Source: Pseudoselenomonas ruminantium
GTDB lineage: Bacteria > Bacillota > Negativicutes > Selenomonadales > Selenomonadaceae
Length of the DNA stretch: 56,788 nucleotides
NCBI GenBank assembly: GCA_902781305.1
Contig: CACZIV010000006.1
Coordinates: 1-56,788 of the forward strand
Direction of reading: 5' to 3'
Below are positions 26,642 through 35,190 of the stretch, in pieces; position 1 is the stretch's first letter, and each line of letters begins with the position of its first letter. Made by a program: the position numbers and the translations under genes. The notes below the pieces were generated by a model that was not told the origin of the DNA, searched no databases, and was given only the letters and a program-made list of their open reading frames with translations.

Positions 26642-28063
26642 TTATGAGTTACTGCCCAATGTGGTCTTATAGTACAGTACCACACATACTACAGCAAAGA
26701 CAATACCCACGGGATAGGAAATTGCGGTAGACAATTGCAGTCCTTCAGGAGCCTGCAGGATGTACGTGCAGGATACCGCTGACATAAAGGTTGCCGGCAC
26801 AAAAGGAATCTTCCATGCGCCAGAGCCTTTCTTTGTGCGGTAGAGATATACAGCACCCGTCCAAAGGACAATCATGGCCAGCGTCTGATTCGTCCAGGAG
26901 AAATAACGCCAAATGATGTTAAAATCCATTTGGGACAGAACGCCGCCCACAGCCAGCAGCGGCACAGCAAACATCAGACGCTTAGCAGCCTGGTTCTGAT
27001 TGACACCGAACCAGTCAGCCAGGGTCAGACGGGCAGAACGGAAAGCCGTATCACCAGAGGTAATCGGGCAGGCAATAACGCCCAGCATAGCCAAAACGGC
27101 ACCAACACCAGAGCCCATAAAGCCAACGCAGATATCATAAACCACCGTACCTGCGCCGCCTGCTTTCATTGCCGCAGCCAGTCCGCCCGTACCATCATAG
27201 AAAGTAACACCGGCAGCCGCCCAGATAAGGGCGATAATGCCTTCGGAAACCATGGCGCCATAGAACACCGGACGACCCATGCGTTCATCCTTCAGGCAGC
27301 GGGCCATAATCGGCGACTGCGTGGAATGGAAACCGGAGATAGCACCACAGGCCACCGTAATAAACATCAACGGCCAAATCGGCATCTTTTCCGGCCCTGC
27401 CGGATGGAGATTCTGCAGCGTCAGTTCCGGCATAGTGTGGCCGCCAACGCCAAAAAGCATGCCGCCCATAATGCCCAAAGCCATGACTATCAGGCAGATA
27501 CCGAAAATCGGATAGAAGCGGGCAATCAGCTTATCAATCGGCAGAAGCGTTGCCAGGAAATAGTAGCCCAGCACGCAGGGCAGGACAATCGTTACGGCTA
27601 CGCCCGTAAGCTTGGCTAACAGCCCTGCCGGCCCAGTCATAAACACCGTACCAACGAGTACCAAAAGCACCACCGAGAACACACGCATAATCATCAGCAT
27701 CGTGCCGCCCATATGGTTTCCGACTACTTCGGAGATACTCTTGCCATCCTCGCGCAAGGAAATCATCCCCGACAGGTAGTCATGGACAGCCCCGGCAAAA
27801 ATCGTACCAAAGACAATCCAAAGATAGACGCTTGGCCCCCAAATTGCACCACCAAGAGCACCAAAGATAGGTCCTAAGCCTGCGATATTGAGCAGCTGAA
27901 TCAAAAAAACCTTCCAAGTGGGCAGGGGAATGTAGTCCACCCCGTCATTATGCACCAGTGCCGGAGTTTTCGCGTCGGTGGGACCGAACACATTATCGAC
28001 GATTTTACCATAGACAAAATAGCCGCCAATCAAAGCACATAGAGCAACCAAAAATGTAACCAT
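26642..28063 (-). CDS. cstA: CstA-family carbon starvation/pyruvate-peptide transporter
   Basis: This 473-residue integral membrane protein is the short Firmicutes form of CstA. Diagnostic stretches are VDYIPLPTWKVFLIQLLNIAG near residue 43, HDYLSGMISLREDGKS, and CPITSGDTAFRSARL about residue 315. The family imports peptides or pyruvate. It has its own divergent promoter region shared with the TSUP gene, and ends 30 bases from the uxaC start, so uxaC may be read from it. Ribosome site AATGAGGTG. Confidence 0.9.
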   Translation of the reverse strand: MVTFLVALCALIGGYFVYGKIVDNVFGPTDAKTPALVHNDGVDYIPLPTWKVFLIQLLNIAGLGPIFGALGGAIWGPSVYLWIVFGTIFAGAVHDYLSGMISLREDGKSISEVVGNHMGGTMLMIMRVFSVVLLVLVGTVFMTGPAGLLAKLTGVAVTIVLPCVLGYYFLATLLPIDKLIARFYPIFGICLIVMALGIMGGMLFGVGGHTMPELTLQNLHPAGPEKMPIWPLMFITVACGAISGFHSTQSPIMARCLKDERMGRPVFYGAMVSEGIIALIWAAAGVTFYDGTGGLAAAMKAGGAGTVVYDICVGFMGSGVGAVLAMLGVIACPITSGDTAFRSARLTLADWFGVNQNQAAKRLMFAVPLLAVGGVLSQMDFNIIWRYFSWTNQTLAMIVLWTGAVYLYRTKKGSGAWKIPFVPATFMSAVSCTYILQAPEGLQLSTAISYPVGIVFAVVCVVLYYKTTLGSNS

Positions 28064-28157
28064 GAAAGTTCACCTCATTTTTACCACTTTTAAAATAATT
28101 GCGAATACTTTCGTTAAACCCTGCCAGCCCTCCTTTGTATTGAATTGGCATTTATGC

Positions 28158-28163
28158 TATAAT
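28158..28163 (+). promoter_or_regulatory. Likely -10 box of the TSUP permease gene
   Basis: TATAAT lies 85 bases before the start codon in the divergent region, with TTGTAT 17 bases upstream as a weak -35. Confidence 0.5.
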
Positions 28164-28247
28164 GAGTATTCGTAATTCGAGGGGCGAACTCCTGCCCCCT
28201 GCAAAAAGTTTTTCTCTGATAATTTTATTGTCGAAAGGAGTTTATTT

Positions 28248-29039
28248 ATGGAAATTCTCTTGTTTCTGCTCTTAGGTATTGGTGTCGGCACTTTCGGCAC
28301 GCTGGTGGGTATCGGCGGCGGCCTTATCTGCGTACCGATTTTTATTTTGTTTCTGTCGCAGGGGACAGCACATCCCTTCTTTGAAACAGCTGCGCAGATT
28401 ACGGGCACTTCCCTCGTCATCGTCATGGCCAATGCCCTGTCGGGTACGCTTGCCTATATCAAACAAAAGCGGGTGTACTTTAAGGCAGCTGTTCCCTTCG
28501 CCATTGCCACCCTGCCCGGTGCCTTCTTCGGCTCCTATATCGTGGACAATTTCAATATGCCCATGCTCAACTTCTACTTCGGCATTTTCCTCTTATTCAT
28601 GGCTTCGATGATGTATATGAACAGCCGCCGCAAGCCGCCTGTAGATGTGGATGGTCTGCCGGAAGGCTTTACCTTCAATCAGTTCTGGGGCATCGCGTCC
28701 AGCTTCGTGGTGGGTTTCCTCTCCAGCATCTTCGGCATCGGCGGCGGCGTTATTCATGTCCCCCTGATGATTTACCTCCTAGGCTTCCCCGTACATATGG
28801 CAACGGCCACCTCTCACTTCGTACTGGCCTGCTCCTCTGCCTTCGGCGTGGTGTCCCACTTTATGCTCGACCACATCATCTGGCTGCCCGCCATCTGTAT
28901 CTCCATTGGCGCCGCTATCGGTGCACAGATTGGGGCAAAGATTTCCAAGAAAACAAAATCTAAAGTCATTTTGGCACTGCTCTCTTTGGCCATGTTTGCA
29001 TTAGGATGCAGACTAATACTGATGGGCAGTGCGCAGTAA
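28248..29039 (+). CDS. TSUP (TauE/SafE) family membrane transporter
   Basis: This 263-residue protein with about eight hydrophobic segments carries the two family repeats, each with a glycine-rich signature (GTLVGIGGGLICVPIF near residue 20 and FGIGGGVIHVPLMIYLLG near residue 165). The family exports or imports sulfur-containing or organic anions; the substrate here cannot be told. Start has AAAGGAG. It is a single gene convergent with a small minus-strand frame, with hairpin repeat D behind it. Confidence 0.88.
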   Translation: MEILLFLLLGIGVGTFGTLVGIGGGLICVPIFILFLSQGTAHPFFETAAQITGTSLVIVMANALSGTLAYIKQKRVYFKAAVPFAIATLPGAFFGSYIVDNFNMPMLNFYFGIFLLFMASMMYMNSRRKPPVDVDGLPEGFTFNQFWGIASSFVVGFLSSIFGIGGGVIHVPLMIYLLGFPVHMATATSHFVLACSSAFGVVSHFMLDHIIWLPAICISIGAAIGAQIGAKISKKTKSKVILALLSLAMFALGCRLILMGSAQ

Positions 29040-29065
29040 TTTCCTTGCTGTTGTTCGCTATACAA

Positions 29066-29156
29066 AGCGGCGGGCAGGGGCGGCCATAACTTTCGGAAGC
29101 GCTTAGACAAGCTTGTCCAACACTTCCGAAAGCCACAGCCGCCCCTGCCCGCCTTA
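29066..29156 (-). repeat. Simple hairpin repeat, copy D
   Basis: Outer arms GGCGGGCAGGGGCGGC (29069-29084) and their complement (29138-29153) pair perfectly, and inner arms CTTTCGGAAG/CTTCCGAAAG pair perfectly. The loop core GACAAGCTTGTC (29106-29117) is the family core. The flanking bases show that this copy is oriented opposite to the other simple copies. Confidence 0.85.
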
Positions 29157-29184
29157 ATTTATCTTATAGCGATAGTTGACCAGC

Positions 29185-29385
29185 CTATTCATTTGCCTGC
29201 GGATTAAAAACCAACCGAATATGCCGTGGCTCTAACCATACAACAGATTTCTGCTTACGATAATATTTTAAACTGATATAAGCATTGGCAATGTTGTAAC
29301 AAATATCGGCATCCTCAACAAATCCATCCGGTGTATTCCGGCATACAGCGTAACAAGGCACATCTACAGGAAAAAATATATTCAT
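29185..29385 (-). CDS. Small hypothetical protein (66 residues)
   Basis: A short frame starts MNIFFPVDVPCYAVCRNTPDGF, without signal peptide or recognised domain. Only AAAGAG, placed rather far upstream, could serve as ribosome site. The composition is protein-like (balanced charge, no low-complexity run), but I cannot confirm that it is expressed. Confidence 0.35.
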   Translation of the reverse strand: MNIFFPVDVPCYAVCRNTPDGFVEDADICYNIANAYISLKYYRKQKSVVWLEPRHIRLVFNPQANE

Positions 29386-29515
29386 TGCTTCGACTCTTTT
29401 TCGGTATCATATTTGATAATCAGTGGACTACCTCATCTATTATAATACGTTTTTCCCCCCGCGAAAAGGCTTTTTCTAATAAATTAATAATATATCTTTA
29501 ATTTACTTTTAATAT

Positions 29516-29565
29516 GGCGAAGGAAAATATTACCAGCTCCGCGGGCGCCTTTGTATCTCGATGTA
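29516..29565 (+). repeat. Half copy of a simple hairpin repeat (E1)
   Basis: The sequence from GGCGAAGGAAAATATTACC through CGCGGGCGCC and the following ATCTCGATGTAC matches the right half and tail of copy A. The loop and left arm are missing, so it cannot fold on itself. It ends abruptly at AT-rich DNA at its left edge. Confidence 0.75.
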
Positions 29566-29587
29566 CGACAATACTATATTAACGCAC

Positions 29588-29674
29588 CAAGCCCGGTGGC
29601 TGATGATGCTTTCCCGTCGCGTTTGACAAGCCTGTCTAAGCAGAGGGAAAGTATTATCAGCCACCGGGCGCCTT
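29588..29674 (+). repeat. Simple hairpin repeat, copy E2
   Basis: The hairpin spans 29591-29669: GCCCGGTGGCTGAT pairs with ATCAGCCACCGGGC, and CTTTCCC pairs with GGGAAAG. The loop core is GACAAGCCTGTC. It ends 21 bases before the stop codon of the methyltransferase-like gene on the minus strand and 22 bases after half copy E1. Confidence 0.88.
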
Positions 29675-29695
29675 TTCATATCAATGTAAACCAGC

Positions 29696-30505
29696 CTATT
29701 TCAGCAACGCCAAAACCCTTTCCCGATGACAACAGCTTTCCGCAATAAAATCCTGCAGATACTCCGGAAATATCCCTTCCTGCGCACAAAGAGCCTGCAC
29801 GCGTTCCAGATTTTCCGCCCGCTGCACATCATACTCAATGCGGTGCAGAATACGAGCCAACTCCTTACGCACCGCTGGGCTGTATAATCCTTTGAGATTT
29901 GCCACAGCCGCCGTACTGCACGCGGCGCGGAACAGGTAACGGCTGACGGAGAGTTCATGGTTGATATTGGCGTATCCTGCCTCCTCCCATAATGCCTCCG
30001 CTTCGCTGTTATCGTCACTGTCCCCCGGCACGAAATCGATTTCCTTAAACAGTGTATCATCCAACAGCCGTACCATTTCGCTCTTGGCATAAAGATGTTT
30101 TTCCCGTACCGGAAATTCGCCCTGCTTTAGTGCTGTAAGTACACCCGTGTAGCGCACATTGAGAAAATCGCCATAAAGCACGCCTACATCCGTAAGCTTG
30201 CGGCTGATATCCATGAGTACATCATAAGGTTCATACGCCAGCGTTAATAGATTTTCCGCCAAAACAGCGTCAAAAGAATTTTCCGCAAAGGGCAGTTTTT
30301 CCCGGCGATAGTCCAGAACATGCCATTCGATTGGCCGGCCTGCAAACACCGACAACTCTGCCGCTTCCTCGATTTCCGTCACCACAACCAGGCGGGCATT
30401 CGGATATAAGGCTATGAGTTTTTCAATATAAGTCAGGCTTTCAAGCAGCAGCCAGCGCATCGGTGCCGGGCCGCCACTAAGGAAACACGTTAAATCCTGC
30501 TTCAT
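29696..30505 (-). CDS. SAM-methyltransferase-like protein of unknown target
   Basis: This 269-residue protein begins MKQDLTCFLSGGPAPMRWLLLE. It has a Rossmann-like stretch (ARLVVVTEIEEAAELSVFAG, then VLDYRREKLPFAENSFDAVLAENLL) that reads as class I methyltransferase motifs I and III/IV. The second half is helical. The start ATG overlaps the stop of the upstream GT41 gene in the form ATGA, so the two are translationally coupled. They may act on the same substrate. The target is not known. Confidence 0.6.
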   Translation of the reverse strand: MKQDLTCFLSGGPAPMRWLLLESLTYIEKLIALYPNARLVVVTEIEEAAELSVFAGRPIEWHVLDYRREKLPFAENSFDAVLAENLLTLAYEPYDVLMDISRKLTDVGVLYGDFLNVRYTGVLTALKQGEFPVREKHLYAKSEMVRLLDDTLFKEIDFVPGDSDDNSEAEALWEEAGYANINHELSVSRYLFRAACSTAAVANLKGLYSPAVRKELARILHRIEYDVQRAENLERVQALCAQEGIFPEYLQDFIAESCCHRERVLALLK

Positions 30506-31950
30506 AGCGCAAAATCGCCCCTTTCCGCCCACAAATCAACGCAGGCGCGCCAAAAAGCCTGCCCATAGGCTGCGCGGTCACACAGCGGTGAATGTTCGAT
30601 TTCCGTTCGCAGATTCGCCTGCGTAGAAGTCAAAAATGACCGGTCAGCGGCCAGCTGCAAGGCGATTTTCACATAATCACGCGGGGTATCGGCTATCCAT
30701 TCCCCATAACCTGCGGCCGTCAGCAAGCTGGCCCCAAAGCGGGCACTATGATGATTCCCCCTGAGCGTGACCACTGGCACGCCCATGTAAAGGGCTGTCG
30801 CCGTCATTGCCCCGCCATTATAAGGAAAGGTATCCAGCATAACGTCCACTTCCGCATAATTGGCCAGATAATTATCCGTCCCCAAACGCACCTCTGTGCG
30901 CTCCATGGGCAGTCCGGCCTTTTCGAGCCGCTTTTCTACCGCCTGTCGCCGTTCGGGCAGGCGTGTGGTATCCTGTACAATCAGCCGGGCACCAGGCGAA
31001 AGTTCCAATATTTCCCGCCACAAAGCCAGTACATCCGTATTGATTTTCATGGCATTTTGAAATGAGCCAAAGGTCAGTGGACTATTTTTTCCGCGCCGCG
31101 GGCAAATACTTTTTTGCATGGCTTCATTGGGCATGAAGCAAAAAGCCTGCGGCAGCTTTACCAGTTTTTCGCTAAAATATGCTGCATCGCTCGCCAATGG
31201 GTCAAGGACACCATCCGTAAGCAATCCATCCACCGCCGCCAAACCTGTGGTGTCAAAATAGCCCACGGCAGACAGCTGCACCGGCGCCGGCTTTTTCGCC
31301 AGCACCATAAGCGTCAGCCCGCCTGCCGTATGACCGGACAAATCCACCAAAATATCAATTTCATCCCAACGGATAGCCTCTGCCATTTCCACCAGATTTT
31401 TTCCGGCCAGACAGCGGTAAATCAGTCCGCCGCCCTGCAACCGATGGGTAAAGCTGTCTTCTTCATCCTCCAGCGCATAGAGATATGTACTGGCATAACG
31501 CACATCCAGCCCCGTTACCAAGGCTTCATAAAACCGCGCTGCCGCACTGTCACAAAAATCACTCGCGATAAAACCGATACGCAGGCGGCTATGCGGTGCT
31601 GCCTTGCGCACCGGCAGACATTCTTCCTCCCGGTAGAGTTCCTGATAGAATTTATGCTGCTGGGCTAAATCTTCCGCACTAAGTCCCGGCAGATAATGCA
31701 GGGCAAAGAGGTAATTGGAATAATGCTCACGTTGGCTGCGCAGGTATTTATCGCATTGCGCGGCATTGCTGTATGCCGCTGCGGCGCCTTCGGGGTCAGC
31801 CAAATCGTGAAACACCGCACCATACAGCTCATGGAGCCGCCATTCTTCTTCCGGCGCTATCTGCCCCCGCAAAGCACCCAATTTCTCTCGTGCCAACTGG
31901 GTCTTTCCCCGCTGCAAAAGGGCAATGATTTCCTGCCACTGCGTCTCCAT
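30502..31950 (-). CDS. GT41 (O-GlcNAc transferase-like) protein glycosyltransferase
   Basis: The protein has 482 residues. The N-terminus (1 to about 110) is helical and may be degenerate TPR. The rest matches the catalytic part of family GT41: LRIGFIASDF, DILVDLSGHTAGG, PAPVQLSAVGYFDTTG, LTFGSFQNAMKINTDVLALW and MLDTFPYNGGAMTATALYMGVPVVTL. GT41 enzymes add GlcNAc or other hexoses to Ser/Thr of proteins. The ATG at 31950 with GAGGTG before it is used rather than the GTG at 31959. It is followed by the coupled methyltransferase-like gene and preceded by a metallophosphoesterase gene. Acceptor protein unknown. Confidence 0.85.
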   Translation of the reverse strand: METQWQEIIALLQRGKTQLAREKLGALRGQIAPEEEWRLHELYGAVFHDLADPEGAAAAYSNAAQCDKYLRSQREHYSNYLFALHYLPGLSAEDLAQQHKFYQELYREEECLPVRKAAPHSRLRIGFIASDFCDSAAARFYEALVTGLDVRYASTYLYALEDEEDSFTHRLQGGGLIYRCLAGKNLVEMAEAIRWDEIDILVDLSGHTAGGLTLMVLAKKPAPVQLSAVGYFDTTGLAAVDGLLTDGVLDPLASDAAYFSEKLVKLPQAFCFMPNEAMQKSICPRRGKNSPLTFGSFQNAMKINTDVLALWREILELSPGARLIVQDTTRLPERRQAVEKRLEKAGLPMERTEVRLGTDNYLANYAEVDVMLDTFPYNGGAMTATALYMGVPVVTLRGNHHSARFGASLLTAAGYGEWIADTPRDYVKIALQLAADRSFLTSTQANLRTEIEHSPLCDRAAYGQAFWRACVDLWAERGDFAL

Positions 31951-31968
31951 GTCAATCACCTCTTTTTC

Positions 31969-32898
31969 TTAATCGGTCAGCCGGAAATAGGCAATCTCCG
32001 GCGGACAGCCAATGCGCATCGGCAGCCAGCTGCCATTGCCGCTATGAACATATCCTAGACTTGCCCCCAGCTTTACAAAGCCACGATTGTATTTATACAC
32101 GGGGATAAGCGGCAGGCCAAAAATTCCCACCTGGCCGCCATGGGTATGACCGGTAAGGGTCAGCGGAATGCCCAGTTCTGCGCCATTATCAATATACTCT
32201 GGATGATGTGCCAGTAAAATGGTATTAACGAGCTCCTCCTGCGGAATATCCTTTACCGCCTTTTGCGTAAGGGATGCTTTTTCCATGGCAAAGCTTTCGT
32301 CATCGCGGGAAAAGGAATATTCTGCCCCCGCCAGCCAGAGGTTTGTCCCCGGCACTTTTTCTGCTCGGCCAACGAGCACATGCACCCGCGTTTTCGCCAG
32401 CAGTTTTGCCGTACGCCCCCAGTTGCGGTAAGTCTCATGGTTGCCGATACAGAAGTAAATCCCCTTGGGAAATAAATCCACGGCTTCATCGAGCACCTTT
32501 ACCGCCTCCGGGTTCATCTGCACATCATCGAACAAATCCCCGGTCACGGCCAAAATATCCGGCTCATCTGCCGCCACCAGCTGCAAAAGCTGGCGCAAAT
32601 CTTCTATCGAAAAGAATTTTCCCAAATGCACATCGCTTATCTGCGCAATGGTCAAACCTGCCGCTTCTGCCGTCAGGGGGAACTTTACATCATAGTAACG
32701 CTTGACCTGATGGCGCCGCTCATAATGGTAGCCATAATAGCTGCCACCTGCCATGGCCGCAGGGTAAAGGGTAAGCCCTTTCAAAAAACGCCGCTTATTC
32801 TTATCCACGGGAATTCTCTGGTAAATCAAACAGGCCAGCACCGCCGGTAAGAAAATAAACAGCAATGCCGCACAAAATACAACCGATACCCAAAACAA
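31969..32898 (-). CDS. Membrane-anchored metallophosphoesterase (YkuE/YaeI type)
   Basis: This 309-residue protein has an N-terminal membrane segment (about 4-26) and a calcineurin-like domain. All metal motifs are visible: QISDVHLG, TGDLFDD, GNHETY, LLAHHPE and TGHTHGGQ. Relatives hydrolyse UDP-2,3-diacylglucosamine or other phosphoesters at the membrane. The gene starts an apparent three-gene run with the GT41 and methyltransferase-like genes, 18 bases before the GT41 start. Confidence 0.88.
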   Translation of the reverse strand: MFWVSVVFCAALLFIFLPAVLACLIYQRIPVDKNKRRFLKGLTLYPAAMAGGSYYGYHYERRHQVKRYYDVKFPLTAEAAGLTIAQISDVHLGKFFSIEDLRQLLQLVAADEPDILAVTGDLFDDVQMNPEAVKVLDEAVDLFPKGIYFCIGNHETYRNWGRTAKLLAKTRVHVLVGRAEKVPGTNLWLAGAEYSFSRDDESFAMEKASLTQKAVKDIPQEELVNTILLAHHPEYIDNGAELGIPLTLTGHTHGGQVGIFGLPLIPVYKYNRGFVKLGASLGYVHSGNGSWLPMRIGCPPEIAYFRLTD

Positions 32899-32952
32899 AA
32901 AACCGCCTCCTATATATTTCCTTGCTAATCTATTATATCCTATATCTTTGGC

Positions 32953-32981
32953 AAAAAAAATAGAACCGGCTCTGCCGATTC
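32953..32981 (-). terminator. Terminator after the 79-residue gene
   Basis: On the minus strand GAATCGGC and GCCGGTTC form an 8-bp stem with a 3-base loop (G-U pairs allowed). It is followed by TA and eight T residues (32953-32960). Confidence 0.85.
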
Positions 32982-33028
32982 CAACTTACAAACTGATAAT
33001 AGCATAATGATAATCGTATTCTAAGGTA

Positions 33029-33268
33029 TTATGCCAAACCACGCAGGTGAGCGTTTTCCGCTTGTCTTTCCCTGTAATACCAGCGGATGGATTTGCCAAT
33101 GGCGCAACGAATAGCATCCAGCTCCCCAGCCAATGCCAGTTTACGCAGTTTCGTCACATCAAAGCCATTGACCGACAAGTAACTTGCAGAAAGGAAACCT
33201 CCTCGTTTTAATTGTTTGCGAAAAATCGCGCTGTCACGACGGTCCATCTCTATGTTCTTGATAGCCAT
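33029..33268 (-). CDS. Small basic hypothetical protein (79 residues)
   Basis: A 79-residue protein starts MAIKNIEMDRRDSAIFRKQL and is rich in Arg and Lys, without a domain I can name. A TATAAT (33330-33335 on the minus strand) lies upstream and a good terminator follows, so it may be an independent unit. The longer frame from 33400 overlaps the ferredoxin gene and is not preferred. A nucleic-acid-binding role would fit its charge but is not shown. Confidence 0.5.
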   Translation of the reverse strand: MAIKNIEMDRRDSAIFRKQLKRGGFLSASYLSVNGFDVTKLRKLALAGELDAIRCAIGKSIRWYYRERQAENAHLRGLA

Positions 33269-33387
33269 ATAAACAACCCCCCATAATCCCCTATGAAGTA
33301 TATTTACATGCTCTCTGCGTTGCACCTTCATTATAGCATAATATTGTAAACTTGTATATATATTTTTCTTTTTTTGGAAAATATGCT

Positions 33388-33573
33388 TTATTTCAGACAA
33401 ATTGCCGCTACGGGGCAGTCCTCGATTGTCTGCCAGACATCATCCACAATATCTTGTGGTATATCCTGATTTCCCTCGGCTAAACCATCGCTGCCGAAGT
33501 GAAATCCCAACGGACAGGAGTCCACGCACATGCCACACGCCACACACTTGTCTTTATCCACATAAATCCTCAT
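33388..33573 (-). CDS. Single-cluster 4Fe-4S ferredoxin
   Basis: This 61-residue acidic ferredoxin contains CVACGMCVDSCP near the N-terminus and a fourth cysteine in DCPVAAICLK, enough for one [4Fe-4S] cluster. It carries electrons in the cytoplasm. Its ATG overlaps the stop codon of the upstream proline-rich membrane protein, so translation is coupled; no redox enzyme lies beside it. Confidence 0.9.
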   Translation of the reverse strand: MRIYVDKDKCVACGMCVDSCPLGFHFGSDGLAEGNQDIPQDIVDDVWQTIEDCPVAAICLK

Positions 33574-34490
33574 ATCCGCACCTCAAAACGCTGTTCGTCT
33601 TCTTTCGGAGCAGGGCGAGGCTTTACCGGGGGCTTAGACTTTGCCTTTTTCTCCGGAATCTGGGCAGTCAGTTGTTCACGATACTGCCTTGCCGCATGCG
33701 GTGGCGGGCTGACGTTTACCGGTATGCGGCCTGCCTTTTGCAAACGTTCTTTGGCTTCAGCGCGTGCCTGTCGCATTTCCTGGCGCAAGGCTGTTTCTTC
33801 ATCATGAGCCAGCTTGGCTAATACTTCGTCCGGCGTTAGGCCGCGAAGTTCGGCAAAAGTTTCCACTTGTTCACGATTGCGGGAGGATTTGCGCGGTAAG
33901 GATTTGCTGCTGTTTTTTACGCCTTTTTCCGGCAGCGGCACAGGGGCTGCTGCACCGTCAATATCCGCAAAGCTTAGCGCACCTTTTTTCCCATCCTTGC
34001 GCGCCATGATTTTGCGGATGCCAAACCAGACCACCACGCTCATCAATACGAGTACCGCCCCCCAAAAAAGCGCACCATGGGAGGCAAATTGTTCCCAGCC
34101 ATTATGGGGGCTTTCGGCCTGCGTCTGCGATTGGGTCTGTGCCTTGGCATCTTCCATGGCCTGCTGGCGGGGATTTTCTTCATTCAGACCATTCTGCGCA
34201 GGGATAACCTGTACGGAACTTGCCTGATTTTCCTGTGAAGCACCGCCGCTGGCATCCACAGGCTTATTCGTCTTTGCCGTTTTCTCCGGCTTAGCCTGGG
34301 TGGTTTTGGATAAAGCTCCATCCCCACGCGCTACGGCCTGCCGTGCCTGCGCTTCTGCCTGCTCGTCGCCGGTCTGCTGCTTATCCTTGGGAATATTTGT
34401 TTCCTGCGTGGTGCCACCATCCTTCAAGGTTACACCCGGTACGCTGGGCGGCGTAGGGGGTGTGGGGGCAGTGGGGGCCTTTATCGCCAT
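33570..34490 (-). CDS. Proline-rich single-pass membrane protein of unknown function
   Basis: In this 306-residue protein, residues 1-30 are rich in Pro and Thr, and 30-125 are low-complexity with many Gln, Ala and Lys. One membrane segment lies at about 140-158 (LFWGAVLVLMSVVVWFGI). The C-terminal half is strongly charged and ends in a basic, Pro/Lys-rich tail. There is no recognised domain. The long disordered N-terminal part could reach across the cell wall. A TATAAT (34525-34530, minus) and GGGAGGG before the start support expression. It overlaps the ferredoxin gene by ATGA. Confidence 0.6.
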   Translation of the reverse strand: MAIKAPTAPTPPTPPSVPGVTLKDGGTTQETNIPKDKQQTGDEQAEAQARQAVARGDGALSKTTQAKPEKTAKTNKPVDASGGASQENQASSVQVIPAQNGLNEENPRQQAMEDAKAQTQSQTQAESPHNGWEQFASHGALFWGAVLVLMSVVVWFGIRKIMARKDGKKGALSFADIDGAAAPVPLPEKGVKNSSKSLPRKSSRNREQVETFAELRGLTPDEVLAKLAHDEETALRQEMRQARAEAKERLQKAGRIPVNVSPPPHAARQYREQLTAQIPEKKAKSKPPVKPRPAPKEDEQRFEVRI

Positions 34491-34580
34491 TGGTCATCCC
34501 TCCCTTCGATTAGTTACTGTCTCTATTATAGCTTATTTCCCTGTTGGTTTACATCGATATTTTCATAGTAAGTACGATTT

Positions 34581-34781
34581 GGTGGCGGGGACAGGGTATT
34601 GCACGGTCAGCTATGCCTTTGGGCTGAAAGAATTTTTGCCTTTTAATTCAGTATCGCTACCAGTCAAAACTCGCTGCGCTCAAACAGTAGACTGGTAGCG
34701 ATAAAACAGATGTAGGCAAAAATTCTTTCTTAACGCCCTACGGCATCACGCTTCCCTTAGCAATTCCCTGTCCCCGCCACC
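34581..34781 (-). repeat. Compound triple-stem hairpin element H
   Basis: Three nested perfect stems are seen: outer 16 bp (GGTGGCGGGGACAGGG at 34581-34596 with 34766-34781), middle 15 bp (GAAAGAATTTTTGCC at 34626-34640 with 34715-34729) and inner 14 bp (TATCGCTACCAGTC at 34652-34665 with 34690-34703). The inner loop on the minus strand is TGTTTGAGCGCAGCGAG. It lies upstream of the proline-rich protein gene. Confidence 0.9.
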
Positions 34782-34973
34782 CTCGTTCATGCTCTTTTCC
34801 TCCCTCAACGATTCCCCCTCACTCATACACTTTCCTACCACTAGCCATTCCACCTTCACTTATGCAGCTTTTCGCCCCATCTGCACTACCGCACGCCAAT
34901 GCGATAGCGAGGCGTAAACAGCACTATCCTGCACACCACAGAGCACCAACCGTCCAGATTGCCACAGACGCGA
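34782..34973. other. Non-coding spacer between two compound hairpins
   Basis: This pyrimidine-rich spacer has no open frame that I can support, no clear promoter and no stable hairpin. A stretch near 34905 (GCGATAGCGAGGCG) faintly recalls the inner-loop motif of the neighbouring elements and may be a remnant. Confidence 0.3.
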
Positions 34974-35159
34974 GGTGCGGGCAGAGCACTGTTCTAAGCG
35001 ATGCGTTTGACCGCTGGCGTAAAAAAAAGACTTTATTTGCGGCGGCTGAAAAATCTACTGTTTGAGCGAAGCGAGTTTAGATTTTTCAGCCGCGAATAGC
35101 AAATAAAGTCTTTTTAGCCAGAGGTCTAAGCAGCGCGTGAACAGTGCTCTGCCCGCACC
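34974..35159 (+). repeat. Compound triple-stem hairpin element I
   Basis: The outer stem is 21 bp and perfect (34974-34994 with 35139-35159). The flanks of the inner module read GCGTTTGACC and GGTCTAAGC, the same junction as in the simple repeats. The middle stem is GACTTTATTTGC (35029-35040 with 35099-35110) and the inner stem CGGCTGAAAAATCT (35043-35056 with 35079-35092). The inner loop is TGTTTGAGCGAAGCGAG. Confidence 0.92.
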
Positions 35160-35190
35160 GCCTTGCGCCACGAACGCCCCATGGTGGTAA

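Noticed and set aside
29066-29156. Hairpin repeats as ordinary bidirectional terminators
   Set aside because: They lack T-tracts at the expected place and some copies lie upstream of genes (38983, 55155). A terminating effect is possible but not their defining feature.
34862-35065. Open frame on the plus strand across the start of compound hairpin I
   Set aside because: It runs into the outer arm and inner stems of the repeat and lacks a start site and domain.
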